Of a stretch of 64,000 bases of DNA, positions 12,201-24,433 are shown piece after piece. Each line of letters starts with the position of its first letter. Position 1 is the first letter of the stretch. The notes beneath the pieces were generated by a model. That model had not been told where the DNA came from and searched no databases. It worked only from the letters and a program-made list of their open reading frames with translations. Both the position numbers and the translations under genes were made by a program. This stretch comes from Membranipora membranacea (Eukaryota; Bryozoa; Gymnolaemata; Cheilostomatida; Membraniporidae): positions 25,541,387 through 25,605,386 of the forward strand of contig OU612069.1 in NCBI GenBank assembly GCA_914767715.1, given 5' to 3'.

Positions 12201-14100
12201 AATGCAAAGGAATTACAGGGTAACTCCTTGCTAGTATGTATCCCCACCTATTCAGTAAGATTTAGCTCGGGTTGTTATACCAAATTCCTAGTGGTGGTAC
12301 TCAAGCTAACTGAATTAATTCACTCTCTATCGATCAGAGATAAACATGTAATAGTATATGATGATGGGGTGCCATTGAGACAGGGAGGCTTGACACATAT
12401 ATTTGAAATACCTATCTGCTACCAGACTTTTAAACTTTTACTTAGGAGCGACCTGTTGTCTTCTCAGTAACATGAGAAGAAAAGTGCAGACATAAAACAG
12501 TGTCTTCTTAAAAACATGTATAATATAACAATGTTTTACCTATAGGAGATATTTCTTTGTTAACCCTGAAGACTAAAGCTACATTATATCCCAACTTATT
12601 CAGTTGGATCAGAGAAAGCTAGCACCCATCTAACTCCTTTTCCATGTATCTGGCTTTACCAAACAAACCAACAGACTCCATAATAAATAAAGCAGCAGTG
12701 TGTAACTAGATGATATTTATATCTATTGGGATGGTGAGAAGGTGCAATCGCTTGCTATTCACCGCCAGGCAAATGGCGCCGCAGGAGTCGTGGGTTGGAG
12801 TCCCACTGAGGGTTTTTCCAGCCCCCAGCAGCCTCGGGTGTATATCTCTCCTATTATGCACAGTTAAACTCGCACAATATTGAATTGAGTCAACTAACCT
12901 CCGATTATTAGATAGCAAGTTGGTAGAATCTGTTTGATCTGCATGAGTTGTCGAGCGTGTCCGGAGTGGAACATGTCATACACTCCGTCAGCGTACACCC
13001 TCACTCTGCGGGGCTCTGTCAGTCAACAAGAGAAATGTCAAACAACTTCAGGATGGTAAGGAGCAATAGACCAATCAGACATGTGGAGGGCAGTTTTCTC
13101 CAAAAAGTGTGGGCACTCAAAATACTTTACTCAAGCTCTGTTTTTCCTTTGTAGGCCTACACTAGAACCATAATATATTACAGGTGCTTAAACTGCTAGA
13201 GTTACATGATGAACAGATATATATCACTGAAGCATCCACAACAGCTAAAGTGATAAAAATGAATCAAACATTAGCATTAGTATTACATAGGCATAAGAGT
13301 CATTTTACGCCTTGGTGTTACCAACTTAATAATATTATCAGAAAATATGCTGATAATACACTGTATGATGTACTTTATCCATTGATTGGCTTTGGTCTTC
13401 AAACACCCAGAGCATTCTATGGTTTGGTGATATTTAGAGGTTTTTCTACACCACAATTACATACCCTACTACTGATAGGTATTGAAACCATTCAGATAAG
13501 ACCAAAGTTTGTGTACTGGTATCGTGTACTGAATACTGTACTGGTAGGCTATACAGTAAGTAATCTATGTGATGTAACTGACATACCTCGACCAGCCTTA
13601 GCGTCGTCTATGCTTATCTTTATCGAGTAATCCGTCTGTCTGTTCCTCTCCTGTGCGACGGGATCATCTGAGAACGGAGCTGGCTGTGAGTACTATAACG
13701 GTATGTAGATTGTATCTTATTATACACTTACTCTTACTGGTCAGCACAGAGATGTGATCCTTCTTATAAATGCTACATTGAATATTAATCTAATGAGCTT
13801 CATTCAATCATGTATGCTACATATGACGCCAAAATTCATACATACAAAAATCCTAGACTACAACAGAGTGAGGTCAAACATTCACTGTGGTACCTTTTTT
13901 CGACATTTATACTTGCAGTGCAATTACCTGAGCGGATTATAAGCTATTGGAAAATCAATCTGACTGACACATTTCAGTTGGAAAACCAAGGTACTAACAG
14001 TTTCTATCATAGTTTGAGCATTTTGCCAGCCGCTGGTCGTCGCTCCGTTTCCTGCAACTGCTCCGTTAGTTGGTAGAGTCTTCCTTCGTTTAGCAGACAT
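9250..14100 (-). CDS. PCYT1: Choline-phosphate cytidylyltransferase, 8 exons, 309 aa
   Basis: Minus-strand exons 14100-13999, 13683-13587, 13015-12899, 11973-11822, 11015-10907, 10461-10349, 9918-9784 and 9354-9250 join in phase to 310 codons. The enzyme makes CDP-choline from CTP and phosphocholine, the rate-limiting step of phosphatidylcholine synthesis. The nucleotidyltransferase signature HSGH is at 83-86 ([15 protein letters not shown]), followed by [12 protein letters not shown], and the CTP-binding signature RTEGIST is at 190-196. Residues ~231-275 form a Lys/Glu-rich amphipathic segment ([16 protein letters not shown]) matching the membrane-sensing M domain. The C-terminal tail is short, with only a few Ser-Pro sites ([10 protein letters not shown]), so the phosphorylated P region is much reduced against the ~367-residue mammalian enzyme. 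The basic N-terminus (SAKRRK) may act in nuclear import, as in CCT-alpha. The exon 1 donor (GTTAGT) is weaker than the others. Confidence 0.95.
12735..12850 (+). mobile_element. Degenerate tRNA-derived SINE fragment
   Basis: GGGTTGGAGTCCCACTGAGG resembles a decayed B-box plus tail. The same tail (TCCCACTGAGGG, then TTTTTCC) follows the SINE at 43134-43210, so the two are probably one family. It lies within PCYT1 intron 3. Confidence 0.4.
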
Positions 14101-17100
14101 CTCCTCTGTCTCTGAGCTCTCTAGAGATTTCTCTGTTAAATAAATGTTAAAGTAGAGTACAACTTACTAAACACTTCAAATTCTTTCCAATCTTATATCA
14201 TATGTTAGGGTATTGAACACCAATGCTAACAGAGTAGCTTGGAGTCAGTTAGTTAATCTTATCACTAAGTGTAACGCTGCTACAACACTACTATAGTAAA
14301 CTATAGTCTGCACAGTTCAGACTCAAAATAACTATGATTCAGACTCAGAGAGGTGTATAACATATGACTATAGCATCAACAAAGTATGCACAAAATAACT
14401 TATCGTTGAATTATCATAAAACTTACTCCAAACAACAATCTTGTCAGCTAAACCTGAAGCCCCTCGACAAAAATCAACAGCACAGTTTCAAGATCAAATT
14501 CATAAGAGGACGTCAGCCAACTGACAAAAATCTAACCTGATTACGTCTTACCAAAAACCACACTAACTAAAGTTCATTCCTGATAAAGAAGTCGGACAAA
14601 CTAAAATACAACTTATCAGCCCATTCAGATGGGCCGTGAAATTTCAATGGGGGTCCAATAAGACTGAACCTTGTCATAAAAGCCGTAGTCCAATATGAGA
14701 TAATACTTGGGAGCCAAAGTTCAACAGCGATGTAATAACTAGAGCTGACCCAATATGAAGATACTCAATAGACTATAGTACAACTATCTCAATAATAAAC
14801 CGATAAGGAAGCCCTGGCTCTAGTACACAGGTCTGTTGATAACCACAAAACCACACAGGAATAACATGGTAGAGTACAAGCTGACAGAGCAAAAGAAAGC
14901 ACTGTGAGTGTCTCAGCTCTATAATTATCGATGATTACTAGGATGGTTCGTTCAATGATCACACACTACATCCTGGCAAACTTCCAACGATACGCTGACA
15001 GAACCCTTTATAAAGAAAGTTGTTTACCAATGGTAGATATCACAGATGATGAGCTTAGGGTCATCAAATAAATTATCATTTCCTTTCTTTAACATCAGAG
15101 GGCATTGATCTTAATACTATTAACTGATCATGAATATCTTCAGGTCCAAAATTCTGAAATAAGTCTGCAGAACAGTGGATTGTCGCTATTGATCCACCAC
15201 ATCCAATTACACAAATGACCGCTTATATTACAAGGTTGCAAAATTGAAATTTACACATTATGATTTGATGTTATATTATTGAGAAATATGCACAAAGGTT
15301 AAAGTGATAAAAGACTTTGTAGGAAGGTCAAGAACAAGTACACACATAAATGTAGGACATTCCGAATACTGATAAAACAAAATACCGAGTTTTTTGCTGG
15401 TAAGGGAGTCGAGTAATACCCTTTAACCAAGGCTATAAAATGTCCGAAGCCCTTATAAGATAAAATATCAGGTAAATCATAATGCTGGTTGGCAGTAAAA
15501 TATGAATATATGGATATATATAAGTTACCTCTGTCTAGCGTGTACAACTCTTTAGGCCTATCTAATTTCACATTTAGTAGTCCATCGCATCACCCGTGGA
15601 TCATCAGATAGAAAGTCATTCAATCTGACTCTTTTGAGGGTAATAGCGTCAGTACAAATTGCACATGAATCTAGACACAAATAGACCGCATAACACTGCA
15701 TGTAAAAACACATACAGCATGTAGGCATGAGATCTGCATAGATCAAAGTCTAACAATCTACCCAGAATCAATAATAGAAGCAGTAGAGTAATTAATTTAG
15801 CAGTAGCCACATTTAGCGCCTAACCAATTTTGATTAATGTAATGTACCTTAATAGTTACACAGTTTCACCATGAGTGCATCATGCTCTACACACATGATA
15901 ATGTCACAGAGAAAGGCTTGAGATAAGTGTGGATTAACAATAAATGGTGATCACATGGATGATCAGCATGTCATAGTAATGAAGAGTAGTGCTTGAAACG
16001 TGTATAGGTACAGCATATCAGACCTTATCCAAGTTTTACCTACAAAATGTCCTTTGCTTGTTTGACTATCATACACGTTGTTGCTGATGAACCTCTGTGT
16101 AGACTGGAGGGTTAGATTGACTATTACATTACCCACTATTCCAGTTCCCAAGACTTTGCAGACAACCTGCAATTGTTCATAAAGTCTCAGAAAACAGATT
16201 GTACACTTTCCATTTGAGGATATCAGGAACCGTAACAGTAGAAGTTGTGCCCTCGTTTGTTGTGAATAGACAACTACCATACCATACTATACATGGGTTT
16301 TGGCTTATTAAAACATATACTTTATCAACCAGCGTATGATCTTGTGACAACATCTACATACTTTGTCAAAAACATACATCTATGAAAATTTCTAGAACCC
16401 AAACCGCCAGCTTGAATGTTAACTGCCACGAGTAAAACCATCGTCTACCAGTGAAACCACAACATTTACAGCAACTTCTGATTTCAAATAGGAGGGCGAG
16501 GCAACCATGGCACACCAATAGCCGACCATTGAACTCCTACCGCCAGCAGAACCAAATAGCATAATTTACGACAAATCACAGAACCACAACAAATCGATGT
16601 CAAACAGGATGACAACACAAAACACAATTCAATCCTTTATGAAATTCAGGTAATTATAGGTCAATTTTCCAGTGGTATGTCGGGCCGTTGTAGTCAACGA
16701 ATAAAGTTCATTAGCGTGTGTCAGAAGACATGTGGATTAGAGATATTTTTGTATCAGTTAAACATTCCTATATAGATAAAGCTTATAGATACGCCCCCTT
16801 TTTGTGTGCATATAAAAGACGACAAAGCAAGCAGTAGCAGGCCTAGGCAGCAGGTTGCTGTGTGCATCGAGTAATAGGCCCGGCATTGCTAGCTTGTAAA
16901 CTGTACCAATATATTGTGATAATGACACATATATACTAAGAACCTTAGATCATGGAAATTGTTGTTTGTGAGTGGTCCTATGTCACTGGCACTCTGGCTT
17001 GCGAACTTGAAACTCAGATAAAATGGGTTTCATGACTGAACTTGATGTTGAATGCGTTCCAAATTATTTATTGTGTTATTCATGTTGGGGTATGAACCTC

Positions 17101-17823
17101 ATGTGCTCGCCGTGCACATAACTGAGTTATTTGATGTTTTATGATCAAGTTTTATTATGAAAGTCATAGGACTACCACATTCTACTAACTTTGGGCCTTT
17201 GTGTTGGTGACACCAGGGAGAATTTATGTAAGAGAATGCAGTAGTCCTATGATATTTAGCTCCAGTTACTTACTATGATGAGATTCGGTTGACATTGTAT
17301 TGCTGTAGTGTTGTGTAGTGTAACTGTTCAAGGTTGAGCTGTGGACAGAGGTGGCCTTGAGATGATAAGATAATAAAGGTGTTTTATGATTGATTCAGTT
17401 GTTATGCCTGGAGTGAAATTCAGGTTACTCCAAGACAAATTCGGATGGTAAGGGTGACTACTCTGTGATTTTCAGAGTTAAGTCAACGGACACTCCTTGG
17501 CAAGTATCTAAAATTGTAACTTCTTTCTAACATCATCTAACTTTTTAATTTAGAGTCAGACCAGCTGTTTCCGATTGAAGGAAACTAATAACATTTCTGA
17601 ATTCTAAGCCAATCACATACCTTTTGACAATAGCCTTTAATATAATGTAGAACCAATAAGGTTGTTGCTAACACATATAACCTTGACATTAGTACAAAGC
17701 GAAACTACAAAAGTAATTTATTGAAAAACAATACAATACATTTTTAGATCCTATCTATTCCAATCTAAGGGACTTTTCTCCTTCCTGCAACTATCACTGT
17801 TGTTGTTGTTGTCAAACAAGAAA
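14101..17823. other. Divergent intergenic region between PCYT1 and GFRP
   Basis: About 3.7 kb with no supportable coding exon on either strand. It must hold the PCYT1 promoter near its left end and the GFRP promoter near its right end. A TATA-like box at 16811 is the only clear promoter-type motif. Confidence 0.5.
16811..16818 (+). promoter_or_regulatory. TATA-like box, possible GFRP promoter
   Basis: TATAAAAG follows a pyrimidine-rich stretch and precedes a GC-richer segment. If it serves the GFRP gene, a noncoding exon and an intron of up to ~950 bp would be needed before the start codon at 17824. The link is inference. Confidence 0.3.
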
Positions 17824-20031
17824 ATGCCATATATACTTGTGACATGTGCAATAAGACTGGTGAGTCAGTAATTAAGCTACAGTAACAATTGACAAATAAA
17901 AATACTATATAATTTTATTCATACATTATTCATATACCCTATAGGAGTTTAATTTAGCTTAGAGTTTAATTTCACTATCTGGACCTGGTACTAAATTTCA
18001 CTAGTACTAAATTTCGCTAGTAGGCTTACTAGTGAAAATTGAAAAAAAATGTCCAGGCTGGGATTCGAACTCAGGGCATAAATCTCCATCTGATTGCAAG
18101 GCAGACACTTAGACCACTACACCACTCTTGCTTGCAAGCTTAGGTAAGGTGTATTCCTGTATAATTGTACATTGTTTATGAAACTATGGTGAGAGAGTTT
18201 AATTGAAGATACACTAAATTTCGCAACCTAGGCAACAACGCGAAAAGCGAATCGTAAATGCCGTGAAAACTAAACTCCTATAGGGTATTGCATCCGTGAG
18301 AGGACTCACATTATTACAGTGTTGTATGCACAGACAGCAGGTCACTGACAGTTGATTTGATGAGTTGCAGCCTTGTGTGTGTGTGGTTTGTGTTTGTTGT
18401 GGTGAAGATGGGAAGCTGTGCATGAACCAAGTTATCGCGGCTGCCAGCTTCTGTACCCGCCAATTGCATTGCTCAGATGAGTCACTGACCCATGAAAGAG
18501 AAGTGACTCATCTGAGCAACGCAATAAGCGGGTACAGAAGCTGCACAGCCGCGATAACTTTGTTCATGCACAGCTTCCCATCTTCACCACAACAAACACA
18601 AACCACACACACACAAGGCTGCAACTCATCAAATCAACTGTCAGTGACCTGCTGTCTGTGTTGTGCTGTATGTGTACATATTGTAGCAGCGGGTAGATTT
18701 TGGCAAAAAGTAGCAAAAGTGGAGAACTGAGACTAGCATATACGTTCCCCAGCCATCGGTCACACACCCAACATGCATTCAGACAAGCAAACTTTGCCTA
18801 CCATTGTACTCCTTTGTTCACCAAACAAAAGGCACTTTGTTATACAACTCTCATAGGTGTCTTGGGACATGTCTCCTAGACATCGGCCCCCAGGGCCTAT
18901 CCAACATACTACAGCATAACTGTACTTTATTTTGTAATGTACTCATATATTTATGAATTTTAGGAAATATTTTTCATATCATCTGACTTCATTTTATGTA
19001 GGAGGTGGCTCAGATGGTAAGAGCGCCGTTCATCCAGTATGCAAATGTTGAAGGTTGAATCCCACTGTAGTCCACTGACTGCTGGGACTCGCTGGACGCT
19101 CAGGTGTGCTACGACCTGCCTACAAACTGAGAGCAAAATGGCGCAGATATTGCGGCCTAGCTCCTAAGGCACCCACTATTTTGCCACTCATTTTTCGGGT
19201 GCAATTTTAACCAACAATTTTAACCAACCTTATTATTTCAGATGACGGGTCCGTGTTTTATCGGTGATGAGCAGTCAGACCTAGAGCTTATGGGTAAACT
19301 AGGTGCAGTTCTGGAACAGCAGCCTGGCAATTACTTGTGAGTAAGATCAAACACATCGGTGTAAACTCCAATAGAATTTTCAATGTGTCGACAGGATTAT
19401 TGTCTCAAGTGTACAAGTACTTCAGTTGGCTCTTGGCTGTTTTGCAAGGGCCTGGCTAAGATGAATTATGTCAGCCCCATGGATTGATCTTAGCCTCTAG
19501 TTATCTCAAGCTGTACATTAATTGATTCCCTCACTCACAAGAGAACATTCATAGTTTGTGAGAGCTTAGGTCAGCTGATTCTGCAAAAACCTCTTTGTTT
19601 GTATTAAATAATTCAGTAGAATTACCTGGTGACTCGTCAACTCTGCAACCTGTCATCTGTACGACTTCAGGGTCTACATGAATTGCTAGCTCAAACTGTT
19701 GCGAGCGGAAATTATTTTGGCTGACCGTTACCAAAGTTTGTGTTAAAGATATTGACTCAGCTTTTACATAGTGAGTGAGTGAGTGAGTGAGTGAGTGAGT
19801 GAGTGAGTGAGTGAGTGAGTGAGTGAGTGAGTGAGTGAGTGAGTGAGTGAGTGAGTGAGTGAGTGAGTGATTGATTGACTACAGTGTGCATCCCTTTCTA
19901 TTTGTAGCAGTGAATGGAAGATTGAGGACCCTCCTCGGGTAGTTCTTGATAAGTTAGAGGGGTACGGATATTCCGTAATCAGTTCCACAGGAATAGGACA
20001 GACATGTATATGGACCTGTCATAAGCCCTAA
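17824..20031 (+). CDS. GCHFR: GTP cyclohydrolase I feedback regulatory protein, 84 aa
   Basis: Exons 17824-17859, 19242-19336 and 19908-20031 join in phase to 85 codons, the same 84-residue length as mammalian GFRP. The protein begins MPYILVTCAIRL, continues with GPCFIGDEQSDLELM and ends GIGQTCIWTCHKP, all recognisable GFRP segments. GFRP forms pentamers that sandwich the GTP cyclohydrolase I decamer and mediate feedback inhibition by tetrahydrobiopterin and stimulation by phenylalanine. The first exon codes for only 12 residues. Intron 1 (17860-19241) is crowded with repeats: an inverted-end element with a SINE, a ~330-bp hairpin and another tRNA-like fragment. Intron 2 carries a long GTGA microsatellite close to the exon 3 acceptor. 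Confidence 0.95.
17934..18289. mobile_element. Inverted-end element carrying a tRNA-like SINE
   Basis: TACCCTATAGGAGTTTA at the left is inverted as TAAACTCCTATAGGGTA at the right. On the minus strand the interior (18126-18053) reads like a tRNA: TGGTGTAGTGGTCTAAG (A-box), CTTGCAATC (TGC anticodon loop) and GAGTTCGAATCCC (B-box), without acceptor-stem pairing. I read it as a non-autonomous element or a SINE caught between inverted ends. Confidence 0.55.
18329..18661. repeat. Long near-perfect hairpin in GFRP intron 1
   Basis: Arms of about 158 bp (18329-18486 and 18499-18661) are nearly identical inverted copies around a ~13-nt loop at about 18487-18499. The transcript would fold into a long double-stranded RNA. 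No coding content is credible, although frames stay open by chance. Confidence 0.85.
19001..19070 (+). mobile_element. tRNA-derived SINE fragment
   Basis: GGTGGCTCAGATGGTAAGAG (A-box type) and GGTTGAATCCC (B-box type) have tRNA spacing but no acceptor stem. It lies in GFRP intron 1. Confidence 0.5.
19770..19869. repeat. GTGA tetranucleotide microsatellite
   Basis: About 25 uninterrupted copies of GTGA in GFRP intron 2, ending roughly 40 bp before the exon 3 acceptor. Confidence 0.97.
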
Positions 20032-23000
20032 CACCTATATCATCTTATGCTGCCCAACATGTTATGTTGTGTTCATTTTGTAGGGCCCCGAATCAGTATG
20101 GCCCCGAATTGATGATCTGATCTAATTGATAACAATTATCATATTCATAATATCCTCCCTAGACCTAGTTAGGTGCATTCGGAGTTGCTCCCCTCCACTG
20201 CAGCGTGACTAGTGGAAGGGGAGCAACCGGAATGCAGGCAAATGGACCAAACTTTGTCTACATCCTCTCAGTTAGTGGTGCACAGTCTGGATTTTTGGTG
20301 CACAATTTTTGTGTTGAGTATAGCTACACAAAGCAAATATTCAGTACAGATTTTTCATTTATTGTTCACAAGTGTTCCATTAATCAAGAAAATTTAACAT
20401 TGATCCTCCATTCCAAATAGCATTTTTACAACCTCCTACTGGTCCATAAGTGTGTATGCACACCACAGCAGATGGGTTTTTACGTTTTAATATTTTTTAC
20501 TTGTTGCCTATGGGTGCTGACAGTCCACATTAGACTTTGTCTATATGGTGTGAATCATTTTGAATCTGTTCAAAATTACCTCGTTTGTGTGGAACACAAA
20601 CAAGGTTAATCAATGTCAATGTTTCCGGATATCTGTATTAGCCATTCTCAGTATACTAGTTATTTTTTGCTTTTTGCACAATTATTCATAATGACGTTAT
20701 TTCTTATTACATTCCTAAAACACTAAGTTTTTATCGAAATATATGAAGGCAGAATAATACATAATATATATATTATATATATAAATGAACGTTGAAAATA
20801 TGCCCATCAAAAATGTTGGTTTGAGCTTGGAAACATTCTGACTCAGTTACTGTTAATCAATGTGATATCAATTATCCCCAACTCTAAACACGATTAGTGT
20901 TTGGAGTTGTTTTATGATAACATGTGCAGGTACGAATAGACATAGACATCTTATCCTCAACTCTAATAGACATCTAATAGGGGACTTCAGACAACTTATG
21001 TGGCAGCTGAGCCCTATTTTTGCACACAATAAACACCTACAGTTTTGCCCATCCAGTTTCAAATTTTGCCAACTGAACTAGATTCATACCTGATCTTCTC
21101 TTTGGGAGTAGTATGAACAACAGCAGTTGATCCTATGACATAGAAAACTTCCAACAGCCAGCACAAGAAACTTGGCTTTTTGTAGCCATTATTTTGATAA
21201 TCGCTAGATGCAGCTGGTCTGACCTCAGTGATTCTATCATGCTTGGTTTGTTTTGAAGCATTTTGATTGGACAGTCACTCCTGAAAATTGCTAGATGCAG
21301 CTGGTCTCACCTATTTTACTGTAATATGATTGGTTTGTTTTGAAGCACTATGATTATATATCTAAATATCTATGGTTTAAATTTGCTCTAATAGGAATTT
21401 CAATGGTTCAAAGGTTAATATGTAAAAGGGCAGTCATACCTGAGTAAATCATTTAAGCCTAAGTGCCTGGGCAAAATGTTTAAAATCTGTCTCAAAAGAA
21501 ATATAAATGATTCAAATCCTTTTCTATGTTTCAAAGGCTAATAACCAAAAGGTAGAAATACTGTTTGTTTAATTCTGAACTCGTAGGAGCCACACCCAAA
21601 ACAAATATTCTACAGCCAATAGGCCACTTGTGATTTTCATTTGAACTTGAACTTTTGAGCCAAGAACTGCAAAATTTCAAATGTTAAGGTAATACTTGCT
21701 ATCGACAGTCAATACACCTTATAAATTGCCTAGGCTGAAATTCAAAGGGCTGCTCTGACCTGACCAAGGAGCAACAGCTCTGACCATAGTTGTTTATTAA
21801 TTACAAAGATATCTAGGAATTTTAATGATACTGAGTGGTCACCAGGCTTTGGTTGTGTCTATAAAGGAAGTTTCTGCAAAGTGCATTGCACTAGGATGAC
21901 GAGTGGATGACGATGTGTGAGAACAAACTTTTGTGCATTTACACAAACAGCTTTGATGCTGATTTTTACATGAAACATTAGCTGGGGAATCAACTAGCAA
22001 CAATAAACCAACACATATCAGAACAATAATTATCTGTTAGCTAAGTGGGATAGGTTGGGGGTCGTTATGGGATAAGGAAACAGCCTTTCCAAAAAAACGG
22101 AAGAATATGGCTTAAAAGAATAAAATTTGATTGCCCGTCTAACTAATTAAGAGATACCCATGAAGAAAAGAGAGGTTTCATGATTCTTCTGGATAGGTAG
22201 GCTAGCACAACATGTCATACACACAGACAGTTACAGCTTTACTATAAAAAAAGCCTCAGCGGCAAATAGAGGATTAAATCAAATCTCTGAGATTCATGCA
22301 GCAACCGCTATGTAATTATATATTTTAAATTTAATCAACGCCTAGTAAATATGCCATATCACAGTTGTACATGGGTTTTAAACACTTACATTTAAGTTGC
22401 CTGCTCTTAGTGGCATAATGAATAATATATCCCAAGACCAATGAAATGAATGAGGCAGTTGTATCAATAATTACACCCTCTAGTGGAGGGAGAGTGACTG
22501 ATGCACAAATGTAAGCAAATGGATCAAACTTGATCTAGCGTCACTCTGACAAATGAACTAAGCTCTGATCTGACCTCTTGAGCCAAACAGCTTTGCATCT
22601 TTTCTGCAGTCAAACATTGCCAAAGACCAAAGTTTTGGAGAAGACCTGTGATACGGTCCCAATATACCAACGATATGGAAGAGGCAGTTTTTCCAATAAT
22701 CACCCATTATTGACATGCCTCAGTTTTTCACAGAACATATTGCTGTTGCAAACAAATCCCCTCATACTTTTCCTATCCCTACCTTCCACCGCACCATTAT
22801 TAAAGTTGGGTCCTGAGGTGTCAGTTCTAGTACTATAAATACCGCATCTATATAAGTGCTGGTTGAGTCATCAGAGATTCCTGGTTGTCCAGTGGTCCAT
22901 CTCTTTTTATGACCACTGTAGACATTCAAAATGCCCTCTCTCTTTCTGCTGCTCAATCAATATGTAAAGAGCGACCAGTACTAATATCATTTAGGTTGCA

Positions 23001-23448
23001 AACCCTGAGTATATATCTGACAGCAGGTAAAAGCTGCATGGATTTCACACCCTTATTTTTTGCCTGCTTGCTGTCATTACAGAAGTGAGAGAAACAAAAA
23101 TGAGATTGTCTTCTCATTGACATTAGGGAGACAGCTCTATCAAATAGACATGGTAGCCATAGGGCTTTTCCCAATGCCTCGACAAGATCAAGCAATCTTG
23201 TGATATTAAAAATCTGCAATTTTGCCAACTTCCCAAACGGGTCAAAGCAGGAACAAAAATAAATTCGATTGAAGAAAATCCCTAGAACAGTTAAATTACA
23301 TATAATGATGACGTGATGTCGTTAAAAAATGGGTTTCTGGAAACCTGACACCATGAGCTCTCAAGTGTGTACAGAAAATTTAATTTGCTGAAAGTTTGAA
23401 CTTGCCAAGAGGCCGCGCTTGTAATGTACTTTGATCATTATGGAACTC
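20032..23448. other. Repeat-rich intergenic region
   Basis: No supportable exon. Contents: a TAG-ended hairpin element at 20160-20260, an AT-dinucleotide patch near 20760-20785, a loose ~85-bp direct repeat at about 21205-21355 (shared GCTAGATGCAGCTGGTCT and TTGGTTTGTTTTGAAGCA), and an end resembling the TAGATCAAG family at about 22510-22530. Confidence 0.5.
20160..20260. mobile_element. Mutator-like MITE, 101 bp
   Basis: The left end TAGACCTAGTTAG and the right end (complement TAGACAAAGTTTGG) lead into inverted copies of TGCATTCGG and GTTGCTCCCC. The flanking 9-mers are TATCCTCCC and CATCCTCTC (7 of 9 identical), consistent with a decayed 9-bp target duplication. Confidence 0.55.
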
Positions 23449-23752
23449 TAGCCTTGTTCACGCGGCCACAGGGTTCTGGTTTTTGGTTTGGCAAACCAAA
23501 AACTGGCCCCCCTTGAACTACGGGCCTGGGTTATATTTTCTTTAATCCTTAGACAACAGCATATTCATCAACACTATCAAGTGAGAGAAATAAAGACAGC
23601 AGATCGGATATTTCACAACGAATATGATTGCATGCTTGTTTTGAAATAAATATAGGTTTATTGATTAGATATTGCTCATTCCTTTCAATTTGAGCCCGAA
23701 CATTTAGACTGAAGATCGATGCAGATTGATAAGGCATTTGTAGGGTACCCTA

Positions 23753-23787
23753 TAGCCTGTCTTGACAAGCTTGTCAAGACAGGCTAG
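23753..23787. repeat. Perfect palindrome shared by both arms
   Basis: TAGCCTGTCTTGACAAG is followed directly by its complement. The same palindrome occurs in the right arm at about 34988-35023, so it predates the duplication. A degenerate relative lies at about 29222-29270. Confidence 0.85.
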
Positions 23788-23936
23788 GTACCCTAGTACA
23801 CAGCCAGCCTTTAATGGCGACCGACGCCGTCTTCCCAAATATATCAAGAGACGGGCTTGCTGTGCTCTAGCGTAGTAACCACCTGATACAGAAGTTAGTA
23901 ACATGAACTACTGCATACTACTGATACTCTACTCAC

Positions 23937-24003
23937 CAGCAGATGATAAATAGGCAACAAGACAGATGATCGAGACAGTAGTGTGCAGATGATGAAGATA
24001 CAT
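23937..24003 (-). pseudogene. Orphan signal-peptide exon of Ig gene
   Basis: The minus-strand exon 24003-23937 codes for 22 residues starting MYLHHLHTTVSIICL and ends one base into a codon at a consensus donor (GTGAGT). It has exactly the length and phase of the first exon of the Ig gene in the right arm (34769-34835), with a few substitutions in the last third. No Ig-domain exon follows on the minus strand, because the duplicated block stops ~260 bp short of where that exon would lie. It is either dead or free to splice onto foreign sequence to its left. Confidence 0.8.
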
Positions 24004-24030
24004 TCTGTTATACTGATCCCTTTTCAGACG

Positions 24031-24139
24031 GCTGTGACACAGAGCAGGCTGTGACACAGAGCAGACTGTGACACAGAGCAGACTGTGACACAGAGCAGAC
24101 TGTGACACAGAGCAGACTGTGACACAGAACAGACTGTGA
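24031..24139. repeat. 17-bp minisatellite, left arm
   Basis: About 6.5 copies of a 17-bp unit (CTGTGACACAGAGCAG plus one base). The right-arm counterpart (34441-34743) has about 18 copies. It sits just upstream of the orphan exon. Confidence 0.95.
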
Positions 24140-24433
24140 CCAATGAGTTCATTGCTTCTACATCTTAGCAAATCGATTTCCAATGTTCATGAGGAAGACT
24201 TAAAACGGTCAGTATTTTTAGCTGCAACCACACCACAAAATTTTTTTGTACATAATTTCATTTATCCAATATTGGTATGAAGGATTTTTGTCAAATAATA
24301 TATGTTCAAGGTCATTCCATCTGTGTGTACATAGAAAGAAACTCTCCCGTTATAGATATTTAATGTAATGTAATAGTTGTTTTCTCATTGCCAGCGGGCA
24401 GACAACTCCCATCAATCTATGTGTATATGTCAT

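Noticed and set aside
18053-18126. Possible functional tRNA-Ala (TGC) gene
   Set aside because: A-box, B-box and anticodon loop are present but no paired acceptor stem; it sits inside an inverted-end repeat, so a SINE is more likely.
18214-18767. Cys/Ser-rich open frames on both strands around 18.2-18.8 kb
   Set aside because: They are the two arms of a near-perfect hairpin read in opposite directions, inside a GFRP intron.
19764-19988. Open frame with repeated THSL
   Set aside because: It is the GTGA microsatellite read on the minus strand next to GFRP exon 3.
24001-24183. Minus-strand open frame through the left-arm minisatellite
   Set aside because: Same reason; only the last 22 codons form the real (orphan) exon.
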